Below are positions 7,368 through 15,011 of a DNA stretch of 64,000 bases, in pieces; within the stretch, counting starts at the first letter, position 1; every line of letters begins with the position of its first letter. The notes under the pieces were generated by a model that saw only the letters and a program-made list of their open reading frames with translations, was not told the origin of the DNA and searched no databases. The position numbers were made by a program, and so were the translations under genes. This DNA is from Patulibacter americanus DSM 16676 (GTDB taxonomy: Bacteria; Actinomycetota; Thermoleophilia; Solirubrobacterales; Solirubrobacteraceae), in contig NZ_ATUD01000012.1 of assembly GCF_000420025.1 (NCBI RefSeq), positions 1-64,000 on the forward strand, read 5' to 3'.

Positions 7368-8785
7368 GCGGGCACCGGGGCGGGGGAGGGCAGCAGGGGT
7401 GACGCCGCGGTGGTGGTCGCGTCGAGGACGCCTGCCAGGTCGTCGGGCCCGCACGACGGCAGCCCGTCGGTGGCGGCGACGGCGCCGAGCGCCAGGTCGG
7501 CCCGCGCCGCCAACGCCGCGCGGCCGAGGGGCTCGTCGCCCGTCGCCAACACGTCGGCGTCCGTGGCCTCCAGCGGGCCGGCGAACGCGTCCATCAGCGC
7601 CCGGCCGGACCAGCCGGCGCCGTGCACGACGAGCGTGACGTCGTCCGCGTCGGTCACGTGGGCGACGTACGCGCTCAGGAGCTCGGGACGGGCGACGAGC
7701 TCGTCCGCGTCGGCGAGCACCACGGTGCGCCGCAGCTCGGGCTCGGAGGGCAGCGACCCCTCCCAGCCGCCGACGAGGTCCTGCAGCCAGGCCTCGAGCG
7801 CGGTGTGGCTCGGGTCGGCGGCGAGGCCGGCGACGCCGTGGACGACGGCACCGGCGACGTCGCCGACCGCCAGGGCGTCGCGGCCGGCGTCGGCGCGCAG
7901 GGCGGCCTGACGGCGGTCGTCGTCCGTCACGGGGACGGTGGTGCGCCCGGCGGCGGCCTCGGCCTTGCCGGGGCCGGCGCCGCACGCGGCGCGGAACGCC
8001 CGCAGGCCGTCGACCGCCGCCTGGGCGTGCACGTCGCCCGGCTGCACGCTCCGCAGCATCGCGCGCCGCAGCCCGCGCTCCTGGTACATCGCCTCGGCGA
8101 CCTTCTCCGGGCCGGCGCCGAAGCTCAGGTTGTTCCCGTGCATCCGGTAGCGGCAGGTGACCTCGGGCAGGTACGCGACGTCCGCGGCGCGCGCGAGCGT
8201 CCACGCCCACCAGTAGTCCTCCCAGGGCGCGTGGTCCGGGATCGGGTGGACGAGGTGCTTGAGGCACGCGCGCTGCATGACGCTCGCGCCGCAGACGACG
8301 TTGTGCTTCAGGAGCGCGTCGAGGAGCGGACCGGGAACGGCCGAGATCCCCGTCACGTCGCGGAACGACGGCGAGATGAGCGCGCCGTCGCCGTCGATGA
8401 CCTCGAGGTCGGAGTGCACGAGGCCGGCGCGCGGGTGGGCCTGCAGCGTCTCGACGAGGAGGCGGATGCGCCCGGGGACCCAGACGTCGTCGCCGGAGAT
8501 CGAGGTGATGACATCGCCCGTCAGCTCGGCCATGCCGCGGTTGACGGCGCCGCGGACGCCGCGGTTCTCCTGGTGGATGATCCGCACCTCGTCGCGGTAC
8601 GGCTGCAGAGCCTCCAGCGTGCCGTCCGTGGAGCCGTCCTCGACGACGACGAACTGGAGCCGGTCCGCGGGCCAGTCCTGGGCCAGCACGCTCTCCACGG
8701 CCTCGGCGACGAAGCGCTCGTGGTTGTACGCCGTGCAGTAGATGCTCACCACCGGGACGGCGGGGAGCGGCGGGAGAGAGCCCAT
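7364..8785 (-). CDS. Family 2 glycosyltransferase
   Basis: 473 residues. The N-terminal GT2 domain (about 10-240) shows VVSIYCTAYNHERFVAEAV, FVVVEDGSTDGTLEAL and ITSISGDDVWVPGR with the catalytic acidic motif. The C-terminal 200 residues match no family I recognise; they contain VVLADADELVARPELL and VTLVVHGAGW, which look like a second Rossmann-type domain. The gene starts 7 nt after a FliA-type -10 box on the minus strand and leads a two-gene operon with the acyltransferase. A role in the same glycan as the flagellin-proximal genes is inferred from this shared control. Confidence 0.85.
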   Translation of the reverse strand: MGSLPPLPAVPVVSIYCTAYNHERFVAEAVESVLAQDWPADRLQFVVVEDGSTDGTLEALQPYRDEVRIIHQENRGVRGAVNRGMAELTGDVITSISGDDVWVPGRIRLLVETLQAHPRAGLVHSDLEVIDGDGALISPSFRDVTGISAVPGPLLDALLKHNVVCGASVMQRACLKHLVHPIPDHAPWEDYWWAWTLARAADVAYLPEVTCRYRMHGNNLSFGAGPEKVAEAMYQERGLRRAMLRSVQPGDVHAQAAVDGLRAFRAACGAGPGKAEAAAGRTTVPVTDDDRRQAALRADAGRDALAVGDVAGAVVHGVAGLAADPSHTALEAWLQDLVGGWEGSLPSEPELRRTVVLADADELVARPELLSAYVAHVTDADDVTLVVHGAGWSGRALMDAFAGPLEATDADVLATGDEPLGRAALAARADLALGAVAATDGLPSCGPDDLAGVLDATTTAASPLLPSPAPVPA

Positions 8786-8792
8786 GACCGGC

Positions 8793-8819
8793 TGATCGGC
8801 CCGGACGCCCCGGAATGAA
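8793..8819 (-). promoter_or_regulatory. FliA-type promoter of glycan operon 2
   Basis: On the minus strand GCCGATCA (8800 down to 8793) ends 7 nt before the start at 8785. Thirteen nt upstream is TTCATT, a weaker match to the TCAAGN -35 element. The -10 match and the exact geometry carry the call. Confidence 0.6.
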
Positions 8820-8851
8820 GGGCCGGCGGGCGGATCCGCGGCGGCGTGGAC

Positions 8852-8878
8852 TCAAGAACGGGGTGGCCACTCCGATGA
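8852..8878 (+). promoter_or_regulatory. FliA-type promoter of glycan operon 3
   Basis: TCAAGA at 8852-8857, a 13-nt spacer, and TCCGATGA at 8871-8878. The start codon at 8886 is 7 nt further on. It lies back to back with the minus-strand promoter at 8793-8819. Confidence 0.75.
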
Positions 8879-8885
8879 TCGGGCC

Positions 8886-9578
8886 ATGGACTACACCCTG
8901 AGCTACGACCCGGAGGCCGACTTCGACCGGTGGTACACCGTCGGCACCGGCCGGGCGATCGCTTCCTGGATCCGCTCGGGGGATCGGCTGCTCGAGCTCG
9001 GATGCGCCACCGGCCTGATGACCGGGATGCTCGTCGACGCCGGCGCCGCCGTGACCGCCGTCGACCGCGCGGGCCACTACCTCGAGCGGCTCCGCGAGCG
9101 GGCGTTGCCCGGAGTCGACGTCGTCGAGGCGGACCTCTCCGTCGCCTTCCCGGACGGGGGGGACTACGGCCACGTGCTGGCCACGAGCATCCTGCACCAG
9201 ATCCCGGATCCGGCCGGCTTCGTCGCCCGCGCCGCGGAGCGCCTCGCTCCCGGTGGCTTGCTGCACGTGACCGTGCCCAACCCGCGCTCGCTGCACCGCC
9301 TCCTGGCCGTCGACGCCGGACAGCTGCGCTCGCTGGACGAGGTCTCCGCCCTCGGCGAGGCCACGCAGGTCAGCCGCATGATGAGCGCGGAGGAGATCAC
9401 GGCCCTCGGCCACGCCGCCGGGCTCTCCGTCGTCCACCGCGGCGGCGTCCTCCTCAAGCCGGTGCCGAACGCCGAGATGGAGTCGCTGCCGGCCGCCGTC
9501 GTCGAGCGCCTGCTCGACGCCGCGCGTCACGCACCCGAGCTCTGCGCCATGAGCTACGTGGTGCTCCGTCGTGCCTGA
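8886..9578 (+). CDS. Class I SAM-dependent methyltransferase
   Basis: 230 residues. SAM-binding motif I is RLLELGCATGLMTGML (about residues 35-50), followed by VTAVDRAGHYLERL, VVEADLS and a GGLLHVTVPNPRS strand. It belongs to the broad Methyltransf_11/23 group that modifies sugars, lipids or small molecules. It starts 7 nt after a FliA-type -10 box and overlaps the following flavoprotein gene by 8 bp, making a two-gene operon. The substrate is not evident; a deoxysugar or glycan end is likely from context. Confidence 0.85.
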   Translation: MDYTLSYDPEADFDRWYTVGTGRAIASWIRSGDRLLELGCATGLMTGMLVDAGAAVTAVDRAGHYLERLRERALPGVDVVEADLSVAFPDGGDYGHVLATSILHQIPDPAGFVARAAERLAPGGLLHVTVPNPRSLHRLLAVDAGQLRSLDEVSALGEATQVSRMMSAEEITALGHAAGLSVVHRGGVLLKPVPNAEMESLPAAVVERLLDAARHAPELCAMSYVVLRRA

Positions 9579-10992
9579 CCACCCGCTCGACGCCGCCACC
9601 GGCCGCGAGACCGTGATCGTCGGCGGCGCATGGGCGGCGCTCGTCGCGGCCGATCGGCTGGCCGCAGCGGGGGAGCCCGTGCGGCTGCTGCTGCCGACGC
9701 GCGGCGTGGGGGGCGGGTTCGCCTCCCGCCGCGTCGGCGGCCGCTCGCTCGAGCTGGGGCTCCGCGTCCTCGAGCTGCACCACGAGGCCGCACCCGACGC
9801 CGCCGACGTCCGGCCGCTGGAGGCCTACGACCTGACGACCACCGGCCACGTGCCGTTCCTCCCGCTCGTGCGCGACTACGTCGCCGGCCTGGCGGGGGAG
9901 GACCTCGTCGAACTGGTGCCCGGGGCCACGGCGATCGGCGGGCGGCTCGTCGACGACCTCTTCCTGACCTCGGACCCGGCGGGCGTCCGGGCCGCGCTCA
10001 CGCCCGCGCAGCGCGCCGCCGCCGCGACCGAGGTGGACCCCGACCGCTCCCCGGGCGCGCTCACGGGCCCGGCGGAGACCCGCACCCTGGCCCAGGCCTC
10101 CCGCGAGAACCATGGCGCCACGGTGCACGACGCCCTGATCGCCCCGTTCGTCGCCAAGGTCGTGGCCGGCGGCTCCGACGTCGTGCTCGCCGCGCTGCGC
10201 CGCCGCGTCTGGACGCCCGTCCTGTGGCCCCGCTCCGTGTGGGAGGCCTGCAGCGGCGCCCCGTGGGGGTTCCGTCCCGACCGGCCGCAGCACGGCGTCC
10301 GCGGCGGGGTCGGCGTGCTCGTCGACCGCGTCGTGGCGCGGCTGCAGGCGCAGCCGCTCGTCCGGATCGAGCGGGTCGGGCCGCTGCGGACGCTCGTTCA
10401 CCACGGGGAGGGTCGGGTCGCCCTCGGCTTCGACGACGCACGCTCCGTCCTCGCCGCGCGCCCCGTCCTCGCCGTGCCGGCGCCGGAGCTCTTCGCGGCC
10501 TGCGGCGTCCCCTACGCGCCCGAGCGGGCCCGGACCGTCGTCGCGTGGGCCGAGCTGGACGCGGGCGACGTGCTCGCCGCGCCGTCCGTCGTCCACGTCG
10601 TCGACCCGGAGAACGCGGCCATGCGGATCACCGTCGCCACCCCGGCGGCCGGCGACGCGGGCGACCGCCGGCTGTTCTGCGTCGAGCTGCGCCACGACCT
10701 GGCGGAGGACGCGGCCGCGTCGGCGACGCGCTCCGGCCTCGTCGCGGCGGGGATCGCCCGCCCGGGCGCGCCGATCGACGTCGTCGACCACGTCGCGGCC
10801 CGCACGTTCCCGCTGCCCGTCGCCGCGAACGCCGCGGGCTTCGCCGCGGCCCGCGAGGCCTTCGACGCCCTGGGCCTCGACGTCGAGGTGATCGGCGGTG
10901 GCCGCGGCCTCGCCGGCGACTACCTCAACGAGCAGATCGTCTCCGGGCTCGCCTGCGCGTGGTCGCGGACGGTCGCGCCCGTCGCGGCCTGA
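9571..10992 (+). CDS. FAD/NAD(P)-binding oxidoreductase, mutase/amine-oxidase-like
   Basis: 473 residues. The N-terminus has a dinucleotide-binding fold (TVIVGGAWAALVAADRLAAA) with an altered glycine motif: GGAWAA instead of GxGxxG. The end, FDALGLDVEVIGGGRGLAGD followed by YLNEQIVSGL, looks like the closing FAD-binding segment of protoporphyrinogen oxidase, amine oxidase and UDP-galactopyranose mutase relatives. In a glycan cluster a sugar-nucleotide mutase or desaturase-like role is plausible but not shown. GTG start inside the end of the methyltransferase gene; second gene of a FliA-promoted operon. Confidence 0.7.
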   Translation: MPDHPLDAATGRETVIVGGAWAALVAADRLAAAGEPVRLLLPTRGVGGGFASRRVGGRSLELGLRVLELHHEAAPDAADVRPLEAYDLTTTGHVPFLPLVRDYVAGLAGEDLVELVPGATAIGGRLVDDLFLTSDPAGVRAALTPAQRAAAATEVDPDRSPGALTGPAETRTLAQASRENHGATVHDALIAPFVAKVVAGGSDVVLAALRRRVWTPVLWPRSVWEACSGAPWGFRPDRPQHGVRGGVGVLVDRVVARLQAQPLVRIERVGPLRTLVHHGEGRVALGFDDARSVLAARPVLAVPAPELFAACGVPYAPERARTVVAWAELDAGDVLAAPSVVHVVDPENAAMRITVATPAAGDAGDRRLFCVELRHDLAEDAAASATRSGLVAAGIARPGAPIDVVDHVAARTFPLPVAANAAGFAAAREAFDALGLDVEVIGGGRGLAGDYLNEQIVSGLACAWSRTVAPVAA

Positions 10993-11008
10993 GCCCGGGA
11001 GGTGGGGG

Positions 11009-11035
11009 TCAAGACCGCTTCCGTGCGGCCGATCA
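11009..11035 (+). promoter_or_regulatory. FliA-type promoter of glycan operon 4
   Basis: TCAAGA at 11009-11014, a 13-nt spacer, and GCCGATCA at 11028-11035. The GTG start at 11043 lies 7 nt after the -10 box. Confidence 0.8.
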
Positions 11036-11042
11036 CGGGAGC

Positions 11043-11468
11043 GTGAGCACCGTCCAGACCGCGGCGGGCCTGGCGGCCTGTCACCTCATCGCCTTCCCGC
11101 GCATCGAGGACCGACGCGGCAACCTGAGCTTCGTCGAGAACGACACACAGGTGCCGTTCGCGATGCAGCGCGTCTACTGGCTCTACGACGTGCCGGGAGG
11201 CGCGGAGCGCGGCGGCCACGCCCACCGCGACCTCGAGCAGGTCGTCGTCGCGATGTCGGGCAGCTTCGACCTCGTGCTCGACGACGGCGTCATCTCGCAG
11301 CGCTTCCACCTCAACCGCTCCTACGTCGGGCTCTACATCCCGTCGATGGTGTGGCGCGAGATCGACAACTTCTCGTCCGGCTCGGTCTGCATGGTGCTGG
11401 CCTCGAAGCCCTACGACGAGGCGGACTACATCCGCGACCAGGACGAGTTCCGCTCCGCCGTCCGATGA
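11043..11468 (+). CDS. FdtA/QdtA-like dTDP-keto-deoxyhexose 3,4-ketoisomerase
   Basis: 141 residues, a cupin of the WxcM/FdtA family. These enzymes convert dTDP-4-keto-6-deoxyglucose to the 3-keto isomer in the making of dTDP-3-amino-3,6-dideoxyhexoses (Fuc3N, Qui3N). Family marks are FPRIEDRRGNLSFVEN at the N-terminus, RVYWLYDVPGG, the histidine pair in GGHAHRDLEQ, and VPSMVWREIDNFS-like and DEADYIRD segments. The GTG start fits both the promoter geometry and the family N-terminus. ATGA overlap with the aminotransferase gene: a paired enzyme set. Fuc3N versus Qui3N stereochemistry cannot be decided. Confidence 0.85.
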   Translation: MSTVQTAAGLAACHLIAFPRIEDRRGNLSFVENDTQVPFAMQRVYWLYDVPGGAERGGHAHRDLEQVVVAMSGSFDLVLDDGVISQRFHLNRSYVGLYIPSMVWREIDNFSSGSVCMVLASKPYDEADYIRDQDEFRSAVR

Positions 11469-12577
11469 CCGTCGCGTTCCTCGACCTGACGCCGCCCGCG
11501 GCGGTCCGGGCCGAGATCGAGGCCGCGCTGCTGCGCGTCGCGCGCTCCGGCCGCTACCTGCTGGGGCCCGAGCTCGACGCGTTCGAGGCGGAGTTCGCCG
11601 CGTTCGCCGGCGCGGAGCACTGCGTCGCGGTCGGCAGCGGCCTCGACGCCCTGCGCCTGGCGCTGCAGGCCCGTGGCATCGGCCCGGGCGACGAGGTCCT
11701 CGTGCCGGGGCAGACGTTCGTCGCCACGTGGCTCGCGGTGTCCGCGGTCGGTGCCACCGTCGTCCCCGTCGACGTCGACCCCGCCTCGCACCTCATGGAC
11801 CCGGAGGCCGCTCGCGCCGCGATCGGCCCGCGCACCGCGGCGATCGTCCCCGTCGACCTCTACGGGCACCCGGCGCCGCACCCGGAGCTGCGCGCCCTGG
11901 CCGACCGCCACGGCCTGTGGATCCTGGACGACGCCGCGCAGGCCCACGGCGCCCGCCTGGACGGTCGGCCCGTGGGGAGCTGGGCGGACGCGTCGGCGTG
12001 GAGCTTCTACCCCGGCAAGAACCTCGGGGCCATGGGCGACGGCGGCGCGGTCACCACGGACGACGCCGACCTGGCCCGGCGCCTGCGCCGCCTGCGCAAC
12101 TACGGCAGCGAGCAGAAGTACGTGCACCTCGAGCAGGGCGTCAACAGCCGGCTCGACGAGCTGCAGGCCGCCGTCCTGCGCGTGCGCCTGCGCGGGCTGC
12201 CCGCCGCGAGCGCCCGCCGCGCCGCCGTGGCCCGGCGGTACCTCGACGGGCTGGCGGGCACGGGCCTGGGGCTGCCGCCCGTCGCCCCGGGCGCGGCGCC
12301 CAGCTGGCACCTCTTCGTCGTGCGCACGCCCGACCGCGACGGCCTGCGAGCGACCCTGGACGCCACCGGCGTCCAGACCCTCGTGCACTACCCGTCCGTC
12401 CCGGGACGCCAGCCCGCCTACGCGGGCACACCGGCGGCGCAGGCCGACGTGCCCCGCGCCGTGCGCGCGGCGGCCGAGGTCCTCTCGTTGCCGATGGGCC
12501 CGCACCTCACCGACGACGACCTCGAGACCGTGCTGGCCGCGGTCACGACCGCGACGGCCGGACTCGTCACCGCCTGA
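11465..12577 (+). CDS. FdtB/QdtB-like DegT-family sugar aminotransferase
   Basis: 370 residues. PLP-dependent DegT/DnrJ/EryC1/StrS aminotransferase; with the preceding isomerase it should make the 3-amino group of a dTDP-3-amino-3,6-dideoxyhexose. Visible parts are VAVGSGLDALRLALQA, the ILDDAAQAHGA segment, the PLP lysine in FYPGKNLGAMGDGG (about residue 184), and NSRLDELQAAVLRVRL. The 4-bp overlap shows coupling with the isomerase. RmlA and RmlB, which supply dTDP-4-keto-6-deoxyglucose, are not in the window and must be encoded elsewhere. Confidence 0.9.
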   Translation: MTVAFLDLTPPAAVRAEIEAALLRVARSGRYLLGPELDAFEAEFAAFAGAEHCVAVGSGLDALRLALQARGIGPGDEVLVPGQTFVATWLAVSAVGATVVPVDVDPASHLMDPEAARAAIGPRTAAIVPVDLYGHPAPHPELRALADRHGLWILDDAAQAHGARLDGRPVGSWADASAWSFYPGKNLGAMGDGGAVTTDDADLARRLRRLRNYGSEQKYVHLEQGVNSRLDELQAAVLRVRLRGLPAASARRAAVARRYLDGLAGTGLGLPPVAPGAAPSWHLFVVRTPDRDGLRATLDATGVQTLVHYPSVPGRQPAYAGTPAAQADVPRAVRAAAEVLSLPMGPHLTDDDLETVLAAVTTATAGLVTA

Positions 12578-12616
12578 GGGACGTCGTTCCGGGCGGCGCC
12601 GCGGCAGGGGGCCGGG

Positions 12617-13075
12617 TCAGGCGGTGACGAGCGGCGCGCCTGCGCCGTCGTGCGGCGCGTCGGCGGCGGCGGCGGCGATGACCGCGTCGCAGATGTCGCG
12701 CCGGGTGACGTCCTTGTCGAGGTAGCCAACCACGCCAGCGGCCTCGGCGCGCTGGACCGCGGCCCTGCGGTCCTCCGCGCTCAGGATGAGCACCCGGACG
12801 CCACCCAGGGTGGGGTCGGCCCGGACCTGCTCGGCCACGTCGATGCCGTCGAGGTGCGGCATCCGCAGGTCCAGCAGGGCGACCCGGGGGCGCAGCCGGC
12901 GGATGGCCTCGATCGCCTGGACCCCGTCGCCGACCTCGGCCACGACGTCGAGCGAGCGGCGCGTCAATGCCCGGACGACGCCGTCGCGGTACAGCGCGTT
13001 GTCGTCGGCGACGAGGACGGACACGCGAGCAGCCGGCGCGACGGGGGCGACCGGGGCGGGGACGCCCGCGATCAT
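12617..13075 (-). CDS. Stand-alone receiver-domain response regulator
   Basis: 152 residues. A REC domain (about 17-135) has the acidic pair in VLVADDNALYRDG, the phospho-acceptor Asp in VALLDLRMPHLDG, and the conserved Lys in YLDKDVTR. The sequence is closest in style to NarL/FixJ receivers, but the protein ends right after the receiver with no HTH output domain. Lying between a FliA-driven glycan operon and a FliA-driven hydrolase, it could act CheY-like on the motor or tune another protein; this is inference. No FliA-type promoter is seen in front of it. Confidence 0.85.
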   Translation of the reverse strand: MIAGVPAPVAPVAPAARVSVLVADDNALYRDGVVRALTRRSLDVVAEVGDGVQAIEAIRRLRPRVALLDLRMPHLDGIDVAEQVRADPTLGGVRVLILSAEDRRAAVQRAEAAGVVGYLDKDVTRRDICDAVIAAAAADAPHDGAGAPLVTA

Positions 13076-13220
13076 CGGGGTGCCGGGCGGTCGGGGTCGC
13101 GTTCCTCCATGGCCAGGAGTTCTACGCCGCGATCGTCGCGATCCCGCATCGTTCCCGTGGCGAACGCGTGTCCTCCGGCGGGCCGGCTCCGCCGCGCCGG
13201 TCGAGGACCGACACCACCGC

Positions 13221-13247
13221 TCAAGCCTGCGCCGCCCGCGCCGATCA
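13221..13247 (+). promoter_or_regulatory. FliA-type promoter of the CHAP hydrolase gene
   Basis: TCAAGC at 13221-13226, a 13-nt spacer, and GCCGATCA at 13240-13247, 8 nt before the start codon at 13256. Confidence 0.78.
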
Positions 13248-13255
13248 CCCGAAGG

Positions 13256-13882
13256 ATGACCCTGGCTACGACGCTGAACCGCATCGCCGAGATCCAGACC
13301 ATGGTCGACCCGGGGGCCGCCGCCCGCGCCGCCGCGGCGCGCCAGGCCGCCCTCGTGGGCACGGCCACCCCGGTCGTGAACGACGCGGGCCGCGCCACCT
13401 TCGCGAAGGCCCTGCAGGGCGCCGAGGCCGTGGGTGGCGGCGGGCAGGGGTCGACCGACATGGTCGCCGCCGCGCGCACGCAGCACGGCGTGGTGGAGCA
13501 GCCGCCGGGGTCGAACGACAGCCCGGAGATCAAGACGTACCGCGACGCCGTCGCGGGCGCCCCGGGCCCCGGCCCGTGGTGCGCCTACTTCGTCTCCTGG
13601 GCCGCGAAGGAGACCGGCACGCCGCTGGGCGACAACGGCCAGGGCTTCGGGTCCGTCGACCAGATGTGGGCCTGGGCCCAGGGCGCCGGCAAGGCCACCC
13701 CGAACGGCCCCGGCGTCAAGCCCAAGGTCGGCGACATCATCATCCTCAACCAGCACACCGGCATCGTCACGGGCGTCAAGCCCGACGGCACGGTCGAGAC
13801 CATCGAGGGCAACACCTCGGACAAGGTCGCCGAGCGCACGCACCCCGCGGGCGCGGCGATCGGCTACATCAGCGTCCGCTAG
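13256..13882 (+). CDS. CHAP-domain peptidoglycan hydrolase, flagellum-linked
   Basis: 208 residues. A C-terminal CHAP amidase/peptidase domain (about 95-205) has the catalytic Cys in GPWCAYFVSWAAKE and the His in LNQHTGIVTGV. The N-terminal 60 residues begin LNRIAEIQTMV and are Ala-rich without a hydrophobic signal peptide. Since the gene is driven by a FliA-type promoter, I infer a role in opening peptidoglycan for the flagellum (FlgJ-like in function), perhaps exported through the flagellar secretion apparatus. GAAGG lies just before the ATG but is too close to serve as a normal ribosome-binding site. Confidence 0.8.
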   Translation: MTLATTLNRIAEIQTMVDPGAAARAAAARQAALVGTATPVVNDAGRATFAKALQGAEAVGGGGQGSTDMVAAARTQHGVVEQPPGSNDSPEIKTYRDAVAGAPGPGPWCAYFVSWAAKETGTPLGDNGQGFGSVDQMWAWAQGAGKATPNGPGVKPKVGDIIILNQHTGIVTGVKPDGTVETIEGNTSDKVAERTHPAGAAIGYISVR

Positions 13883-14186
13883 CCGGACGCGGGAACACCG
13901 CCCGCGCGGCGCCGACACGGCGGCCCCGCGGCGCACCGTGCGTCGACCGTCCACGCCGGGCCCCGGCGGGCCCCGCGCCCCGCGCCTCTCATTCCCGACG
14001 AGCTCGCTGCCGGAACGCGAAAAACGCCGCAGGGTCTGCGGCGGAGGGGGAACGCTGGGGCCGACGAGCGGCGGAGGAGGGGCGGGGAGCCGCCGGGGCC
14101 GGTGGGCCTGCGCGGGGGCGCAGGGGGCTCTCGGCGGAGGGTGGCGCGGCGAGGCCGGGGGACGACGCGACGCGGAAGGGTGACGC
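13883..14186. other. Intergenic region between the CHAP hydrolase and sigma factor genes
   Basis: 304 bp between convergent genes, very GC-rich. It holds one clear element, the minus-strand terminator at 14020-14043. I see no supported gene in it. Confidence 0.6.
14020..14043 (-). terminator. Rho-independent terminator of the sigma factor gene
   Basis: On the minus strand an 8-bp perfect stem (arm CGCCGCAG, 3-nt loop, CTGCGGCG) is followed directly by TTTTT. This is the most classical terminator in the window; it lies about 145 nt after the sigma factor stop. Confidence 0.85.
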
Positions 14187-15011
14187 TCAGTCGATGGCGG
14201 CGACGAGCAGCTCGGCGTGCGTGCCGAGGGCGGCGCGGAGACGGCGGCGCAGCGTGCCGGCGATCTGGCAGACGCGGGACTCCGAGACGCCCAGCAGCTC
14301 GCCGATCTCGCGCAGGCGGCGGCCCTCGACGTAGAGCAGGAGGGCGACCTCGCGCTCGCGCTGGGGCAGCTCGGCGACGGCGGCCGCGACGCGGGCCCGG
14401 GCCTCGCTGACCTCGAGGGCGTGGGCGGGGTCCGTGGAGCGGTCGGTCGTCGGGATGGTGTCGGCGCGGTCGACGGTCACGCCGTCGGAGCCGGCGACGG
14501 TCGTGGCGAGGGACTCGACCTCGGCGAGGGCGAGCTGGTCGCGGCGGGTGCGCACCTCGTCGACGCTCGACTCGAGGTGGGTGGCCAGCTCCGCGTCGGT
14601 GGGCTCGCGGTCCAGGCGGGAGCGGAGGTCGCGGCGGGCGCCCTCGGCTTCGCGCTCCCAGCGACGCAGCGAGCGGGGGGCCCAGTCTCGGCGGCGGAGC
14701 TCGTCGAGGATCGCGCCGTTGATGCGGGTCCACACGAACTGCTCGAGCGTCGCGCCCTTCGCTGGGTCGAAACGCTCCAGCGAGACGATGAGGGCCTCGA
14801 AGCCCGATGCGGCGAGGTCGTCCATCTCGCAGTACGCGGGAAGTTGACGCACCTTGCGGCCGACGATGTGGCGGACGAGCGGGGTGAGCAGGAAGACGAG
14901 CTCGTCACGGATCGCGCGGTCACCGGTCGCGCGGTAGGACTCCCAGCGCTCGAGGAGCTCCTCGGAGGTGGGACGGCGGTCGGTGCGCGTGCGGGTCGTG
15001 GTGGTGCTCAT
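14187..15011 (-). CDS. fliA: RNA polymerase sigma factor, FliA/WhiG family
   Basis: 274 residues. Region 2 has EMDDLAASGFEALIVSLERF and the FliA/WhiG hallmark ILDELRRRDWAPRSLRR; region 4 near the C-terminus has LPQREREVALLLYVEG and LGVSESRVCQIAGTLRRRL. FliA/WhiG sigmas direct transcription of late flagellar genes. The start at 15011 (MSTTTTRTRT) is preferred over an ATG 75 nt upstream because GAGGAGA lies just before it. It is the natural candidate to read the TCAAGN-N13-GCCGATCA promoters found upstream of flagellin, the glycan operons and the CHAP gene. No anti-sigma FlgM is seen. Confidence 0.9.
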   Translation of the reverse strand: MSTTTTRTRTDRRPTSEELLERWESYRATGDRAIRDELVFLLTPLVRHIVGRKVRQLPAYCEMDDLAASGFEALIVSLERFDPAKGATLEQFVWTRINGAILDELRRRDWAPRSLRRWEREAEGARRDLRSRLDREPTDAELATHLESSVDEVRTRRDQLALAEVESLATTVAGSDGVTVDRADTIPTTDRSTDPAHALEVSEARARVAAAVAELPQREREVALLLYVEGRRLREIGELLGVSESRVCQIAGTLRRRLRAALGTHAELLVAAID

